Shown piece after piece: positions 1 to 7,615 of a stretch of DNA of 64,000 nucleotides. A model generated the notes under the pieces. It ran no database searches. It had not been told where the DNA came from and saw only the letters and a list, made by a program, of their open reading frames with translations. The DNA is taken from the NCBI RefSeq assembly GCF_014596915.1, contig NZ_JACVWU010000004.1:310001-374000 (forward strand), read 5' to 3'. How positions within the stretch are numbered: position 1 is the stretch's first letter; each line of letters begins with the position of its first letter. Origin of the DNA: Streptomyces sp. TRM68416 (lineage in GTDB: Bacteria; Actinomycetota; Actinomycetes; Streptomycetales; Streptomycetaceae). A program made the position numbers and the translations under genes.

Positions 1-988
1 CAGCGTGACTGCCCGCGCCGGGGGCGCGGTGGTCGGCGTAGCGGTGGGAGACCCAGCCGACCGACCAGCCGCACAGCTCCGCCGCCTGGCGCACCGACAG
101 CCCCGCGGCGAACGCGGCGGCCACGATCCGGCGTGCTTCGTCCTCCGGCAGCTTGGTCCCGGCCGGGCCGCGTTGCAGCAGTGCGGCCCGTTCACGCTCC
201 GCACGCTCCTGGCGTTCACGGCGTTCACGCTCGGCCTTTTCGGCGTGCTCGCGCTGCTCGGCTTCCGCCTGCTGCCGGGCCTGCTGTTCAAGCCTCAGCC
301 GCTCCTGTTCACGCTGTTCATGCAAGCGTTCACGGCGTTCACGCTCCTGCCGCTCGGCCGCTTCCGCCCGCTCCCGGGCCTCCCGCTCCTCGCGGCGCTG
401 CCGCTCTTCCCGCTCGGCCTGCTCACGGGCCAGGCGGGCTTCGTGTTCACGCTGTTCACGCGCCAACTGCGCGGCGTGCTCGCGCTCCTCACGGGCCTCG
501 GCGCGGGCCCGCTCGGCACGCTCCCGGGCCGCCTGCTCGCGCCGCTCCCGCTCGGCCCGCTGCTCGGCCTCCACAGCGGCAACGGCGCAGGTGATGGCGC
601 GCCGGTAGGCCAGGCTGGTCTCCGCCGTGACGATCAGCAGCAGCGGCGCGACCGCGTGTACGGCCACCCCGACCAGGTCTTTCTTCAGTGCGGAGTCGGC
701 GGTGTTCAGGGCCAGGGTCATCAGCCCGGTCATCCACCGCAGCGCGATGGGCCAGCGTCCGCCGTGCCCGCCAAGGCGGGCCAGCACGTCATCGAGCTTG
801 ACCACGATGACGACCGCGGCATCCACCACGAGCGGCAGGATCGGGGCCGTCCAGTCCCACTCATCGGCCGTGTGCGCGGCCATCAGCGGCGTGACCGTGA
901 GGATGGAGTACAGCATCGCCCCGCACACGATCAGCCACGTGCCGCCCGACAGCGCGCGCTCGGCTGAACGCGTCTGAACACTGTTCAC
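1..988 (-). CDS. DUF2637 (SpdB-like) membrane protein, 3' end cut by window edge
   Basis: The reading frame opens at GTG (988-986) and is still open at base 1, so the C-terminus lies outside the window. About four hydrophobic segments come first (one begins GTWLIVCGAML, another contains LLLIVTAETSLAY). A long Arg/Glu/Ala-rich coiled coil follows, then a helix-turn-helix-like tail (GLSVRQAAELCGWSVGWVSHR). Known: DUF2637 proteins with this layout are standard in Streptomyces plasmids and AICEs, next to replication, transfer and spread (spd) genes. The GTG overlaps the stop of the preceding gene (GTGA), so translation is probably coupled as the last visible gene of a four-gene operon. A role in mycelial spread or DNA binding at the membrane is inferred only from context. 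Confidence 0.75.
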   Translation of the reverse strand, partial: MNSVQTRSAERALSGGTWLIVCGAMLYSILTVTPLMAAHTADEWDWTAPILPLVVDAAVVIVVKLDDVLARLGGHGGRWPIALRWMTGLMTLALNTADSALKKDLVGVAVHAVAPLLLIVTAETSLAYRRAITCAVAAVEAEQRAERERREQAARERAERARAEAREEREHAAQLAREQREHEARLAREQAEREERQRREEREARERAEAAERQERERRERLHEQREQERLRLEQQARQQAEAEQREHAEKAERERRERQERAERERAALLQRGPAGTKLPEDEARRIVAAAFAAGLSVRQAAELCGWSVGWVSHRYADHRAPGAGSHA

Positions 989-1515
989 GCCGCACCCCCT
1001 ACCGGCTCCGGAGCGGGCACGAACGCACGCCGGAACCCGTTGCAGGCCGTGTCGTAGATGAACGCCTCACACCGCCACCGAACCGCGGCCAGCGGGCGTT
1101 CATCGGAGGGCACCCACCCGTCCGGGGCCACCCCGTGGGTGGCGGTGTCGGCGTGCGCGTCCTCGCGGGAGGCGTAGATGGTGTGCGGCCGGCCGTAGTG
1201 CAGCAGCAGCGTCAGCGCCCGCCCCTGCAGCGACTCGCCCTGAAGCTCCTCGCGAAGGCGGCAGATCTCGGCATGCGTGCGCTGCAACTCCTGCTGCACG
1301 GACGCCAGTTCCTCGCGCGTGCGGGCCAGGCTCTCGCCCGCCTCGCACGCGGCCGACTCCGCGCGCTCCGCGCGGCCGGTCGCGGCGCTCAGCTCCCGCG
1401 CGTGCCGGCCGAACACCGCCCCCGCCGCCCCGATGGCCTGCCGGGCCTGCTCACGAGCCGCACCAACCTGATCCTCAAGGCCCGCGATACGCGCCCGCGT
1501 GGTGATGCGGATCAT
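985..1515 (-). CDS. Coiled-coil protein of AICE operon
   Basis: A 176-aa protein starting MIRITTRARIAGLEDQ. The ATG at 1515 overlaps the stop of the previous gene as ATGA, which favours this start over an in-frame ATG 52 codons upstream. Residues 8-95 are a predicted coiled coil (heptad-like Ala/Glu/Arg/Gln). The C-terminal part, around ALTLLLHYGRPHTIYASRED, looks globular and carries many aromatic residues. I do not recognise a named family. It is the third gene of the operon that ends with the DUF2637 protein; its stop overlaps the GTG of that gene. Context suggests a role in element maintenance or transfer, but nothing in the sequence proves this. Confidence 0.7.
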   Translation of the reverse strand: MIRITTRARIAGLEDQVGAAREQARQAIGAAGAVFGRHARELSAATGRAERAESAACEAGESLARTREELASVQQELQRTHAEICRLREELQGESLQGRALTLLLHYGRPHTIYASREDAHADTATHGVAPDGWVPSDERPLAAVRWRCEAFIYDTACNGFRRAFVPAPEPVGGAA

Positions 1516-1835
1516 GCCGCACCCCCGTCCACAACGGGCACGTCGGCGTAGCCGACCAGACGCACCTTGGCACCGGCGTAGTCGGTCAACGCGGTCAGCA
1601 CGCGCGTCATGCCCTCGCCCTGCACCCCGTGCGTCACCTTCTCCGGTGCCACGGCCAGCGCCTCGCGCCACACCTCGAACGCGCCCAAGTCGTCGTAGAT
1701 GCTCAGCCGGAGCTGGGCCGGGAAGATGTCGCTCACGTGCACTACAGGCGCCGGCAGGTGCCCGAAGTCCGCACTCAGCAGGCGCAGCGCCCGCAGGGCC
1801 ACGGCCAGGTCATCGAGCGTTGCAGCTTCGCTCAT
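1512..1835 (-). CDS. Small hypothetical AICE protein
   Basis: A 107-aa protein starting MSEAATLDDLAVALRALRLL. The ATG at 1835 overlaps the TGA of the upstream gene (ATGA) and its own stop overlaps the next ATG in the same way. No membrane segment or catalytic motif is visible. The sequence is mixed alpha/beta, with an acidic N-terminal helix and a central strand-rich part (APVVHVSDIFPAQLRLSIYDD). It is the second gene of the four-gene operon. The family is common in Streptomyces integrative elements as an unnamed protein, but I cannot assign a function. Confidence 0.7.
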   Translation of the reverse strand: MSEAATLDDLAVALRALRLLSADFGHLPAPVVHVSDIFPAQLRLSIYDDLGAFEVWREALAVAPEKVTHGVQGEGMTRVLTALTDYAGAKVRLVGYADVPVVDGGAA

Positions 1836-2125
1836 GCCGCCACCCCCCGACGCACGGCACGGCGGCGGGCGGGGCGGGCCAGCGGGACCACGTTGAACAG
1901 GTCCGGGTGGTTCTCGACGACCCGCGCGGCCAGGCGGATCAGGTCCTCGGGCAGGCTGCGGAACTCGGGGTCGGCGAGGATGTCGCGCGCCGCGTCCAGC
2001 CGGGCCGCGCGCTCCTCGCTGCTCTCGCTCTCGACCCCCAGCCACAGCTCCAGCGGGGTACCGAGCGCCAGTTCCGCGAACTCCGCGTCGGTGACGGCCT
2101 GATGACCGGCAACGATGTACTTCAT
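1832..2125 (-). CDS. Small hypothetical AICE protein, first gene of operon
   Basis: A 97-aa protein starting MKYIVAGHQAVTDAEFAELA. The start at 2125 is preceded by GAGGAGAGAT at good spacing; an upstream in-frame ATG would extend it by 55 low-quality residues and is not favoured. A charged middle (ESSEERAARLDAARDILAD) is followed by an Arg-rich C-terminus. It is the promoter-proximal gene of the leftward ATGA-coupled operon, and the 29-bp palindrome at 2606-2634 lies in its long upstream region. The family is not recognised; the function is unknown. Confidence 0.65.
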   Translation of the reverse strand: MKYIVAGHQAVTDAEFAELALGTPLELWLGVESESSEERAARLDAARDILADPEFRSLPEDLIRLAARVVENHPDLFNVVPLARPARRRAVRRGVAA

Positions 2126-2801
2126 GGGGGATCTCTCCTCACAGTGGAGCGGCCACAGCGCGCCCGGAGATGCCTCGACAGGCGCGCGCCGCAAGAGGGG
2201 AACCGCACCGGAAGCGGGTGCGGGTGGAACCTTCGAAGTGCTCATCAAACGGGCAGGCCATCGACGTTGACGCCGGCGCCCTGCCCGCATGACGAGTGAC
2301 GGGAAAGCCCGTCACTGTCGTCTCGCGGCTCCTAACGCGCCTTTCTCCGCCTCCCTTGGACGGCGCGCCGGTGACCGCGCCACTCAGTCGTCACTCGCTG
2401 AGTGGTTGCTCCCTCCCTCCCGGGTGTCATGGGCCGGGTGCAGCCCAACCACCGGGGTCCCCGTGATCCGGTCCCTGGGTCGTACGCCCGAGGGTCAGAC
2501 CAGCGGCTTAGCCGATGACACCGATCGATCCGTGAAGACGACGGGCTTTTACGTCTCCCCTGCCGCTCGGACCGCGTGCAAGCGGGGCCGGCGGGGTCGT
2601 TCGTGATGCAGTACCTGTTTTACAGGTACTGCATGGGGGGTCGTCAAGTACGACGGCCGAGCTTCTTGGCTTCGCATCGGGACTTCTTGGTGCCCCATCA
2701 GAATCGGTGCAGGTCAGGGGAGTTGGTCACCACATACATGGACAGCTCAGGTTGATCTGGCTACCTTCAAGAGGTCCCTAGACGTCCCATCGGGGGTGGA
2801 G
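2126..2801. other. Long divergent intergenic region of the AICE
   Basis: About 675 bases between the leftward operon and the rightward XRE gene, with no convincing gene. An open plus-strand frame (about 2289-2606) has no plausible protein character. The main feature is a perfect palindrome at 2606-2634. The space could hold the promoters of both transcription units and possibly an untranslated leader. Confidence 0.5.
2606..2634. promoter_or_regulatory. Perfect 13-bp inverted repeat, probable operator
   Basis: Arms ATGCAGTACCTGT and ACAGGTACTGCAT around a TTT centre. It lacks a T-run on either side, so a terminator is unlikely. It lies in the divergent intergenic region about 480 bases upstream of the leftward operon start and 168 bases upstream of the XRE gene. 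Known: KorSA-type GntR proteins of pSAM2-like elements bind palindromes in promoters of transfer genes. Inference: this is an operator for the double-winged-helix GntR protein at 4590-5051. Confidence 0.55.
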
Positions 2802-3557
2802 ATGTCCAACGAGCGTCTGCGGTCGGCCCTCTTAGCGCAGAACATGACCATTCAGGAGCTTGCGGAAAAGATTGAGGTCAACCCGAAGACGGTCGAGCGC
2901 TGGATCACGCAGGGCAAGGTTCCTTACCGACGCCATCAGTACGCCACGGCGTCCGTGCTGAACGTTGACGTGACAACGCTGTGGGACGACACGCGCTCGC
3001 TCGACAGTGCAACTGACCTGAGCAAAGCGGAGATCGTCACGGTCTACCCTCATCGCCACGTCGTACCGACCGACCTATGGCGGGAGATGTGCGAACGTGC
3101 CAGGGAACGCATCGACATCCTTGTCTATGCAGGAATCGGCCTTGCAGAAGATCCGCGCTTTCTGTCGGTCCTCAAGGCGAAATCGAAGAGCGTCGCGATC
3201 CGTGTCCTGATGGGCGATCCGGCGTGCGAAGCCGTCATCCGGCGCGGTATCGACGAAGGTCACCGCATCATGGATGGAAAGATCCGCAACGCTCTGGTCA
3301 ACTACCGCCCTCTGTTCACCAGCCACCCTGAGATCACGTTCCGCCTGCATGACACCGTGCTCTACAACTCGATCTACCGTGTGGATGACGAGATGCTCGT
3401 CAACACGCACGTGTACGGCATCGGCGCCTACCTGGCCCCGGTTCTGCACCTACGGCGACTCCCCGGGGGTGGGCTCTTCGACACCTTCGCCAATAGCGTT
3501 CAGCAGACCTGGGAAGGCGCAAGGCCAGTGACCGAACACGACATCACAGGAGCATGA
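2802..3557 (+). CDS. XRE-type DNA-binding protein with PLD-like C-terminal domain
   Basis: The N-terminal 60 residues form an XRE/Cro helix-turn-helix (MTIQELAEKIEVNPKTVERWITQG). The remaining ~190 residues resemble the phospholipase-D-like module found in many Streptomyces regulators (ILVYAGIGLAED, RVLMGDPAC, RLHDTVLYNSIYRVDDEMLVNTHVYG). The HxK catalytic pair of true phospholipase D is not evident, so it is probably a ligand-sensing or degenerate domain. I chose ATG 2802, five bases after a GGGGG stretch; an in-frame GTG at 2796 would add two residues. The NUDIX gene follows four bases downstream, so the two are likely one operon. It probably helps regulate the element. Confidence 0.75.
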   Translation: MSNERLRSALLAQNMTIQELAEKIEVNPKTVERWITQGKVPYRRHQYATASVLNVDVTTLWDDTRSLDSATDLSKAEIVTVYPHRHVVPTDLWREMCERARERIDILVYAGIGLAEDPRFLSVLKAKSKSVAIRVLMGDPACEAVIRRGIDEGHRIMDGKIRNALVNYRPLFTSHPEITFRLHDTVLYNSIYRVDDEMLVNTHVYGIGAYLAPVLHLRRLPGGGLFDTFANSVQQTWEGARPVTEHDITGA

Positions 3558-3560
3558 GCC

Positions 3561-4034
3561 ATGGGACGTATCGACTACCTTCACGACCCCGACGCCCCGC
3601 CGGCCAACTCGGTGGTGCCCTCCGTTGTGGCATTCGTGCAGAACGATGCGGGACAGGTGCTGATGATCCAGCGGTCAGACAACGGCCGTTGGGCCCTGCC
3701 CGGCGGCGGGCACGACGTGGGGGAGTCCATCAGCGACACCGTGGCGCGTGAGGTCTGGGAAGAGACTGGCATCAAGGCCGAAGTCGTCGACATGTCCGGG
3801 ATCTACACCGACCCTGGTCACGTGATGCAGTACGACGACGGTGAGGTGCGCCAGCAGTTCAGTATCTGCTTCCGCGCGCGGCCGGTCGGCGGTGAACTCC
3901 GTACGAGCAACGAGACGACTCAGGTCCGCTGGGTCGACCCAGCGGACCTTACGACGTTGGACGTACACCCCACGATGCGGCTCCGGATCGGGCACGCCAT
4001 GGATCGGAAGCGCCCGACTCCCTACATCGGCTGA
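3561..4034 (+). CDS. NUDIX hydrolase domain protein (Pif-like context)
   Basis: A 157-aa protein with a complete NUDIX box: from GGHDVGE through REVWEETGI (Gx5Ex7REUxEExGU), residues about 50-73. Such enzymes cleave nucleoside diphosphate-X substrates with metal bound by the box glutamates. It begins four bases after the XRE gene and its 3' end overlaps the convergent HD gene by 13 bases. Known: the pSAM2 immunity factor Pif, which blocks redundant transfer between pSAM2 carriers, contains a NUDIX motif and sits in the korSA region. The position here beside a GntR gene suggests a similar role, but orthology is inferred from context only. Confidence 0.85.
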   Translation: MGRIDYLHDPDAPPANSVVPSVVAFVQNDAGQVLMIQRSDNGRWALPGGGHDVGESISDTVAREVWEETGIKAEVVDMSGIYTDPGHVMQYDDGEVRQQFSICFRARPVGGELRTSNETTQVRWVDPADLTTLDVHPTMRLRIGHAMDRKRPTPYIG

Positions 4035-4588
4035 CGCTTGGCGGCGGCGACCCGTTCGAGCACGCGCGACGTACACGCCAGGATCTCGGGTTCGGCCCGG
4101 CGGATGAACTGCCCGATCAAGCTTTCCGGTCCGTACCGACCGGCGATCTCGTTGATTCGATCGATCGGGTTCGTGGACGTTCCGTCCGGCGTGGTGTTCA
4201 TGTCGCAGTAGCAGAGCGCATCGTTCAGGTGCGCGCTCTCCCGGGGGAACTCGCCCTCCAGTTCCTGGCGCAAGCCGCGCGCTTCCGCCTCCATCCAGGC
4301 GCAGGAGTGATGGGCGACCAGGTTGATAACCCGTTCGTCGGCGCCGGCCACGTCCCGGAGGTAGCGGGCCCCGTCCAGCGGGTGAAAGCCCGTCTTGGCC
4401 AGGTCCGGCGCATAGCCGATGTCGTGCAGCACCGCCGCGGCCTCCAGTAGATCCGCGTCCTGGTCAAGAACGAGCGCGATCGTACGCGCCCTCTCGGCTA
4501 CCCCGAGACAGTGCTTCCAGCGCCGCGGAAGCGGCTCAGCAAGCAGGGACTCAGCCAGGGGATAGGCCCACTCGGTCAACGTCGGCAA
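4022..4588 (-). CDS. HD domain protein
   Basis: A 188-aa protein beginning LPTLTEWAYPLAESL. It has an HD phosphohydrolase signature: His in WKHCLGVAERA, then the pair in AAVLHDIGYAPDL, and later AHHSC and a CDMNTT segment that may supply further metal ligands. I chose TTG 4588 because it lies one base after the GntR stop, with GGAG ten bases upstream; no ATG fits. It is transcribed with the GntR gene. This HD plus GntR pair is frequent in Streptomyces integrative elements; the substrate is unknown. Confidence 0.8.
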   Translation of the reverse strand: MPTLTEWAYPLAESLLAEPLPRRWKHCLGVAERARTIALVLDQDADLLEAAAVLHDIGYAPDLAKTGFHPLDGARYLRDVAGADERVINLVAHHSCAWMEAEARGLRQELEGEFPRESAHLNDALCYCDMNTTPDGTSTNPIDRINEIAGRYGPESLIGQFIRRAEPEILACTSRVLERVAAAKRQPM

Positions 4589-4589
4589 G

Positions 4590-5051
4590 CTACGAACGCT
4601 CCTCTCGCGTCGGCACGGCGCGGACCGTCCGCACCCTGCCCTGTCCGCCACCCGCCAGCACGCCGGCGGTCTCCAACTTCTCCAGTGCCTTAGTCACCGT
4701 GGGGCGCGAGACCCCGAACCGGTCGGCCAGCGCGGAAGCGCTCGGGAAGGCTTCCCCTACTTTGAACCCCTCAGCCGTGATGATGTCGGCGATCCGCTGA
4801 TCGAGCGGGCGTCGGTCGACACGCGCACCCGCGCGAACGACGCGCCATCGCCCGCCAGGCGCAGGTTCGGCCACACCCTCCTGCCGCAGCACGCCAAAGG
4901 CGCGGAGGGCGACCCCGCGCGAGACCTTATGGTCGCGCATGACCTCAGCCAGGGACGGAAGCTCCGTCATGTCCGGGTCGGCCGCAACTCGGGCCTTCAC
5001 TGCGTCCGCGACCTTCCTGAAGGTCCCCCGGGGGCTGACCTGCTGAGACAC
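4590..5051 (-). CDS. GntR-type regulator with two tandem winged helices
   Basis: A 153-aa protein with two GntR-like winged helix-turn-helix units and no ligand domain. Unit one is residues 10-73 (LPSLAEVMRDHKVSRGVALRAF). Unit two is 84-146 (FPSASALADRFGVSRPTVTKAL). The GTG start at 5051 follows a GGGAGAG ribosome site. It is divergent from the membrane-anchored gene at 5116 and cotranscribed with the HD gene. Known: KorSA of pSAM2 is a GntR repressor of element transfer. The tandem arrangement suggests binding to a long palindrome as a monomer or dimer; the repeat at 2606-2634 is the obvious candidate. Confidence 0.85.
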   Translation of the reverse strand: MSQQVSPRGTFRKVADAVKARVAADPDMTELPSLAEVMRDHKVSRGVALRAFGVLRQEGVAEPAPGGRWRVVRAGARVDRRPLDQRIADIITAEGFKVGEAFPSASALADRFGVSRPTVTKALEKLETAGVLAGGGQGRVRTVRAVPTREERS

Positions 5052-5115
5052 GCGCTCTCCCTCCCAGTCTGCTCACCGTCCGTTTCAAGCTTCCCATGGC
5101 TTCCGTTGCGGCAGG

Positions 5116-5997
5116 ATGCTCTTTGTGCAGTGGCTACCTACCGTTGACACCAAACTCAACATCTGGACGACCGCGGCGATCATCGTCGCCAGCATCGGCC
5201 TTTACAACATCGCGCGCGGATGGTGGCGCAATACGCTTGGCAAGCGGGGATTCTTCGTCAGGAATTTCCGGAAGCTGGCTCCGCACGTCAGGCACGAGTA
5301 TGTGAAGGGCCTGTTTGGAGAGCCTGCATGGCAGTACAAGCGGAGCCTCCAGGAGCACACGATTGCGGTCGAAACTGGAGATCCAGGGTTCGTTGAGAAG
5401 GAGTTCACCGTCCGCACCTGGCCGCTGGGCAGGATGGCCTATCTGACCACATGGTGCACGGAGGACGACGAAGTCGAGATTTACGGGATTACGACTCGCA
5501 GCAGGATCTTCCGTCCGGTAGTCAGGATCGGCACCGACCACGTCGTTCGGCTGGGGAAGTCGCGCCTGTCTTCGCTTCCTGCTCCTGACCCTGACGTCGA
5601 GGGCCTCGCCCTGTGGGCTGTCGGCGCCCAGCGGTACTCCTACTCGGAATCCCACTACTTCGGCAGCCCAGGCGGCTACCGAACCTGGGTGGTGGGAGTC
5701 TCTGACGCCGGACTCCCCGCTATGGCCCCTGTCCATCTGGGAGCCAACCCGCAGGAGTGTGATGACCCTGCGGAGATCGAGCGCTACCGAGCGCAAGCCC
5801 GGATCAACTCCGTTCTTATCGCTGGTAGTGGTGCCCTCCGTCTCGATTCCATCCTGCCCTCTGGGGTCGGCCCGGAGTTCGGCCGCGTGATGCTCATCGA
5901 GCCCGAATACGGCTTGCGAGCACGCCTCATCAGGTTTCGCTGGTTGATCCACGTGGCAACGTCTCGCCTGCGGGAGCCAAGGGCCTTTCGAGAATGA
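5116..5997 (+). CDS. Membrane-anchored protein of unknown function (element cargo)
   Basis: A 293-aa protein with one N-terminal membrane segment (residues about 16-33, IWTTAAIIVASIGLYNI), then basic residues and a soluble domain of ~250 residues rich in beta strands (FTVRTWPLGRMAYLTTW, EVEIYGITTRSRIFRPVVRIG). It resembles the ETEC_3214-type proteins of actinomycetes from memory, but I cannot confirm this. The start ATG has only a weak Shine-Dalgarno (GGCAGG). It is divergent from the GntR gene and opens the cargo block of the element. It could be a sensing or defence component; no enzymatic motif is visible. Confidence 0.6.
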   Translation: MLFVQWLPTVDTKLNIWTTAAIIVASIGLYNIARGWWRNTLGKRGFFVRNFRKLAPHVRHEYVKGLFGEPAWQYKRSLQEHTIAVETGDPGFVEKEFTVRTWPLGRMAYLTTWCTEDDEVEIYGITTRSRIFRPVVRIGTDHVVRLGKSRLSSLPAPDPDVEGLALWAVGAQRYSYSESHYFGSPGGYRTWVVGVSDAGLPAMAPVHLGANPQECDDPAEIERYRAQARINSVLIAGSGALRLDSILPSGVGPEFGRVMLIEPEYGLRARLIRFRWLIHVATSRLREPRAFRE

Positions 5998-6200
5998 TCT
6001 ATGGCTCATAATCCGCGTAAAATGAGGGCTCCTGGGCCACCGAGTCCTCACCGCGCCAAGTAAAACCTGGAATCCGGGCACCCGCTCTGCCCTGCGACGA
6101 ACAGACGCGTGTCAGCGTTCAAACGTTTTCGCCGCAGCACCCGGCTAGGCTTATGTAAGCTAGTATTGCTCAGGGCATACGATGGGCAGGAGGCAAAGTC

Positions 6201-7166
6201 GTGAAAGATCAGGTTTCCTCCGTAACCGACGACTCCACCAGTCCAAGATTTCAGGCGCTAAAACATTTCTCTGAGCGAATGCGCAGAGAAATTCATTTGG
6301 ACCCACTCGTCTGGGAAGAACCAGACCTGGACGTTAGGGCGCTAACAATCAATAACTGCGTGCGCAGACAGCGAGACGCCATTGAGGGGGCGATTGCACT
6401 CGGTAACGTCAGACAAGGTCATCTCGCAGTGGCGTTCGTGCGAGCGTTCCTTGAGGAACGTATGTGGGCTACATTCCTCGCCTCTATGACGCGTAGTGAG
6501 GCAGATGCTCTACTGCTGGCAATGGGTCGGTGGGACGCTCGGCGGGCACTGATCGCCCAGCGGGACTACATCGGCGATCTTGATATGACTGTGCACCTCT
6601 GGTTCCCACCGGGGTTTGTTGATGCTCAGGCCGTCACGTTGGACGGCCTGAAGGCTGAACTACGCCAACTCCGCGGCAGGTGGGGGTGGCAAGGGGTAAT
6701 CCCCTCTTCGAAATGGGTGGCGGAACGATCATCACTCGTAGAGGAGTACGAGTACCTGCATTCTGCGACAAGTCGCGCTGTGCACTTTTCAGCGGGTGAA
6801 GTGCTACGGAGGGGATGGGGTGCGCCTGGTGGTGCCCTTGTTACCGACAAAGAAGAGTTCCGCGAGCATCTCGCGGAGTTCGCCTACGATCAACTTTGGC
6901 GCCAGCACCTCGGGACCATCGTCGGGGCCGCCGATATTCTCGGCGACGCGGCGATCAGCGTGCCGGACGGTTTCTTCTCTGAAGAAAACCGCATCAAGTT
7001 GACTTCGGAACTGAAGAACTTGGGACGCGTGCCCCTTGTGCATGCCTACGAATGGAACTTGACGCCTCCACCGCCAGGAGTACGCATGGCGTGGGCAGCA
7101 TTCATGCTTGCGCAATCAACCGATGGCGAACTCGACGAAACAAGTGACACCACCGGAGATCAGTAA
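6201..7166 (+). CDS. Hypothetical helical protein, DUF5677/HEPN-like (cargo)
   Basis: A 321-aa, mainly helical protein. GTG at 6201 follows a perfect AGGAGG (6189-6194). The central block HLAVAFVRAFLEERMWATFL and the later SATSRAVHFSAGEVLRR recall DUF5677-type proteins, which are HEPN-like, but the match is from memory and weak. The gene is visibly AT-richer than the flanks and stands alone in orientation, ending five bases before the convergent gene at 7172-7615. Its position between the transfer genes and the attachment site is where AICEs carry cargo such as anti-phage genes. The function is unknown. Confidence 0.65.
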   Translation: MKDQVSSVTDDSTSPRFQALKHFSERMRREIHLDPLVWEEPDLDVRALTINNCVRRQRDAIEGAIALGNVRQGHLAVAFVRAFLEERMWATFLASMTRSEADALLLAMGRWDARRALIAQRDYIGDLDMTVHLWFPPGFVDAQAVTLDGLKAELRQLRGRWGWQGVIPSSKWVAERSSLVEEYEYLHSATSRAVHFSAGEVLRRGWGAPGGALVTDKEEFREHLAEFAYDQLWRQHLGTIVGAADILGDAAISVPDGFFSEENRIKLTSELKNLGRVPLVHAYEWNLTPPPPGVRMAWAAFMLAQSTDGELDETSDTTGDQ

Positions 7167-7171
7167 AATTC

Positions 7172-7615
7172 TCAGGTCGTCACCGGACCGTACTGCCATC
7201 CATGCTTCTCGGCTTTATCGCGCAACTTGCTTGCTCGTCGCTGCTGGTCACCCTTGGTCTGTACTGATTTGAAATCAACGTATGCATGCGCCGGGGGACG
7301 TTCATCCTCGTCATCGACTTGGGAGTCATCGATCGCTCGCAAACCCACTTCTTGCACTTCGGCAACATCGACGTAGTACACGCCCGCTGAGTCGTAACCC
7401 ATTACTTCTGTGTGATGGCGGTATGATTCTTCAGGCGTGGCAAGCGAGGATCTTGTGACCGATACTTCACCAGTGTCTTTAGGGGTGGGGCGAAAGAGCT
7501 GACTACTGACTCGTCCGTCATGAACCCAGCCTGGGTTTACTTGGCGCCACAGTTTTTCTTCCTGGTTCGTTATTTCGATTTCGCCAGGTCGAAGGCTGGA
7601 GTCGTCAGTCGCCAT
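7172..7615 (-). CDS. Hypothetical protein, second gene of an overlapping cargo pair
   Basis: A 147-aa, acidic soluble protein. Its start lies 11 bases inside the end of the upstream gene (7605-7615 shared), so the two are translationally linked. Notable blocks are VSSQLFRPTPKDTGEVSVTRSSLATPEE near residues 37-64 and AHAYVDFKSVQTKGDQQRRASKLRDKAEKHGW near the end. I do not recognise a named family. The 'F-P-T-x-K-D-x-G-x-V-S' block looks like a conserved domain and is worth a profile search. Low GC like its partner, so it was probably acquired as a unit. Confidence 0.65.
   Translation of the reverse strand: MATDDSSLRPGEIEITNQEEKLWRQVNPGWVHDGRVSSQLFRPTPKDTGEVSVTRSSLATPEESYRHHTEVMGYDSAGVYYVDVAEVQEVGLRAIDDSQVDDEDERPPAHAYVDFKSVQTKGDQQRRASKLRDKAEKHGWQYGPVTT

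Noticed and set aside
5..967. 320-aa plus-strand frame with Phe/Leu-rich pattern
   Set aside because: Antisense to the DUF2637 gene; the apparent hydrophobic repeats come from the coiled-coil codons read backwards.
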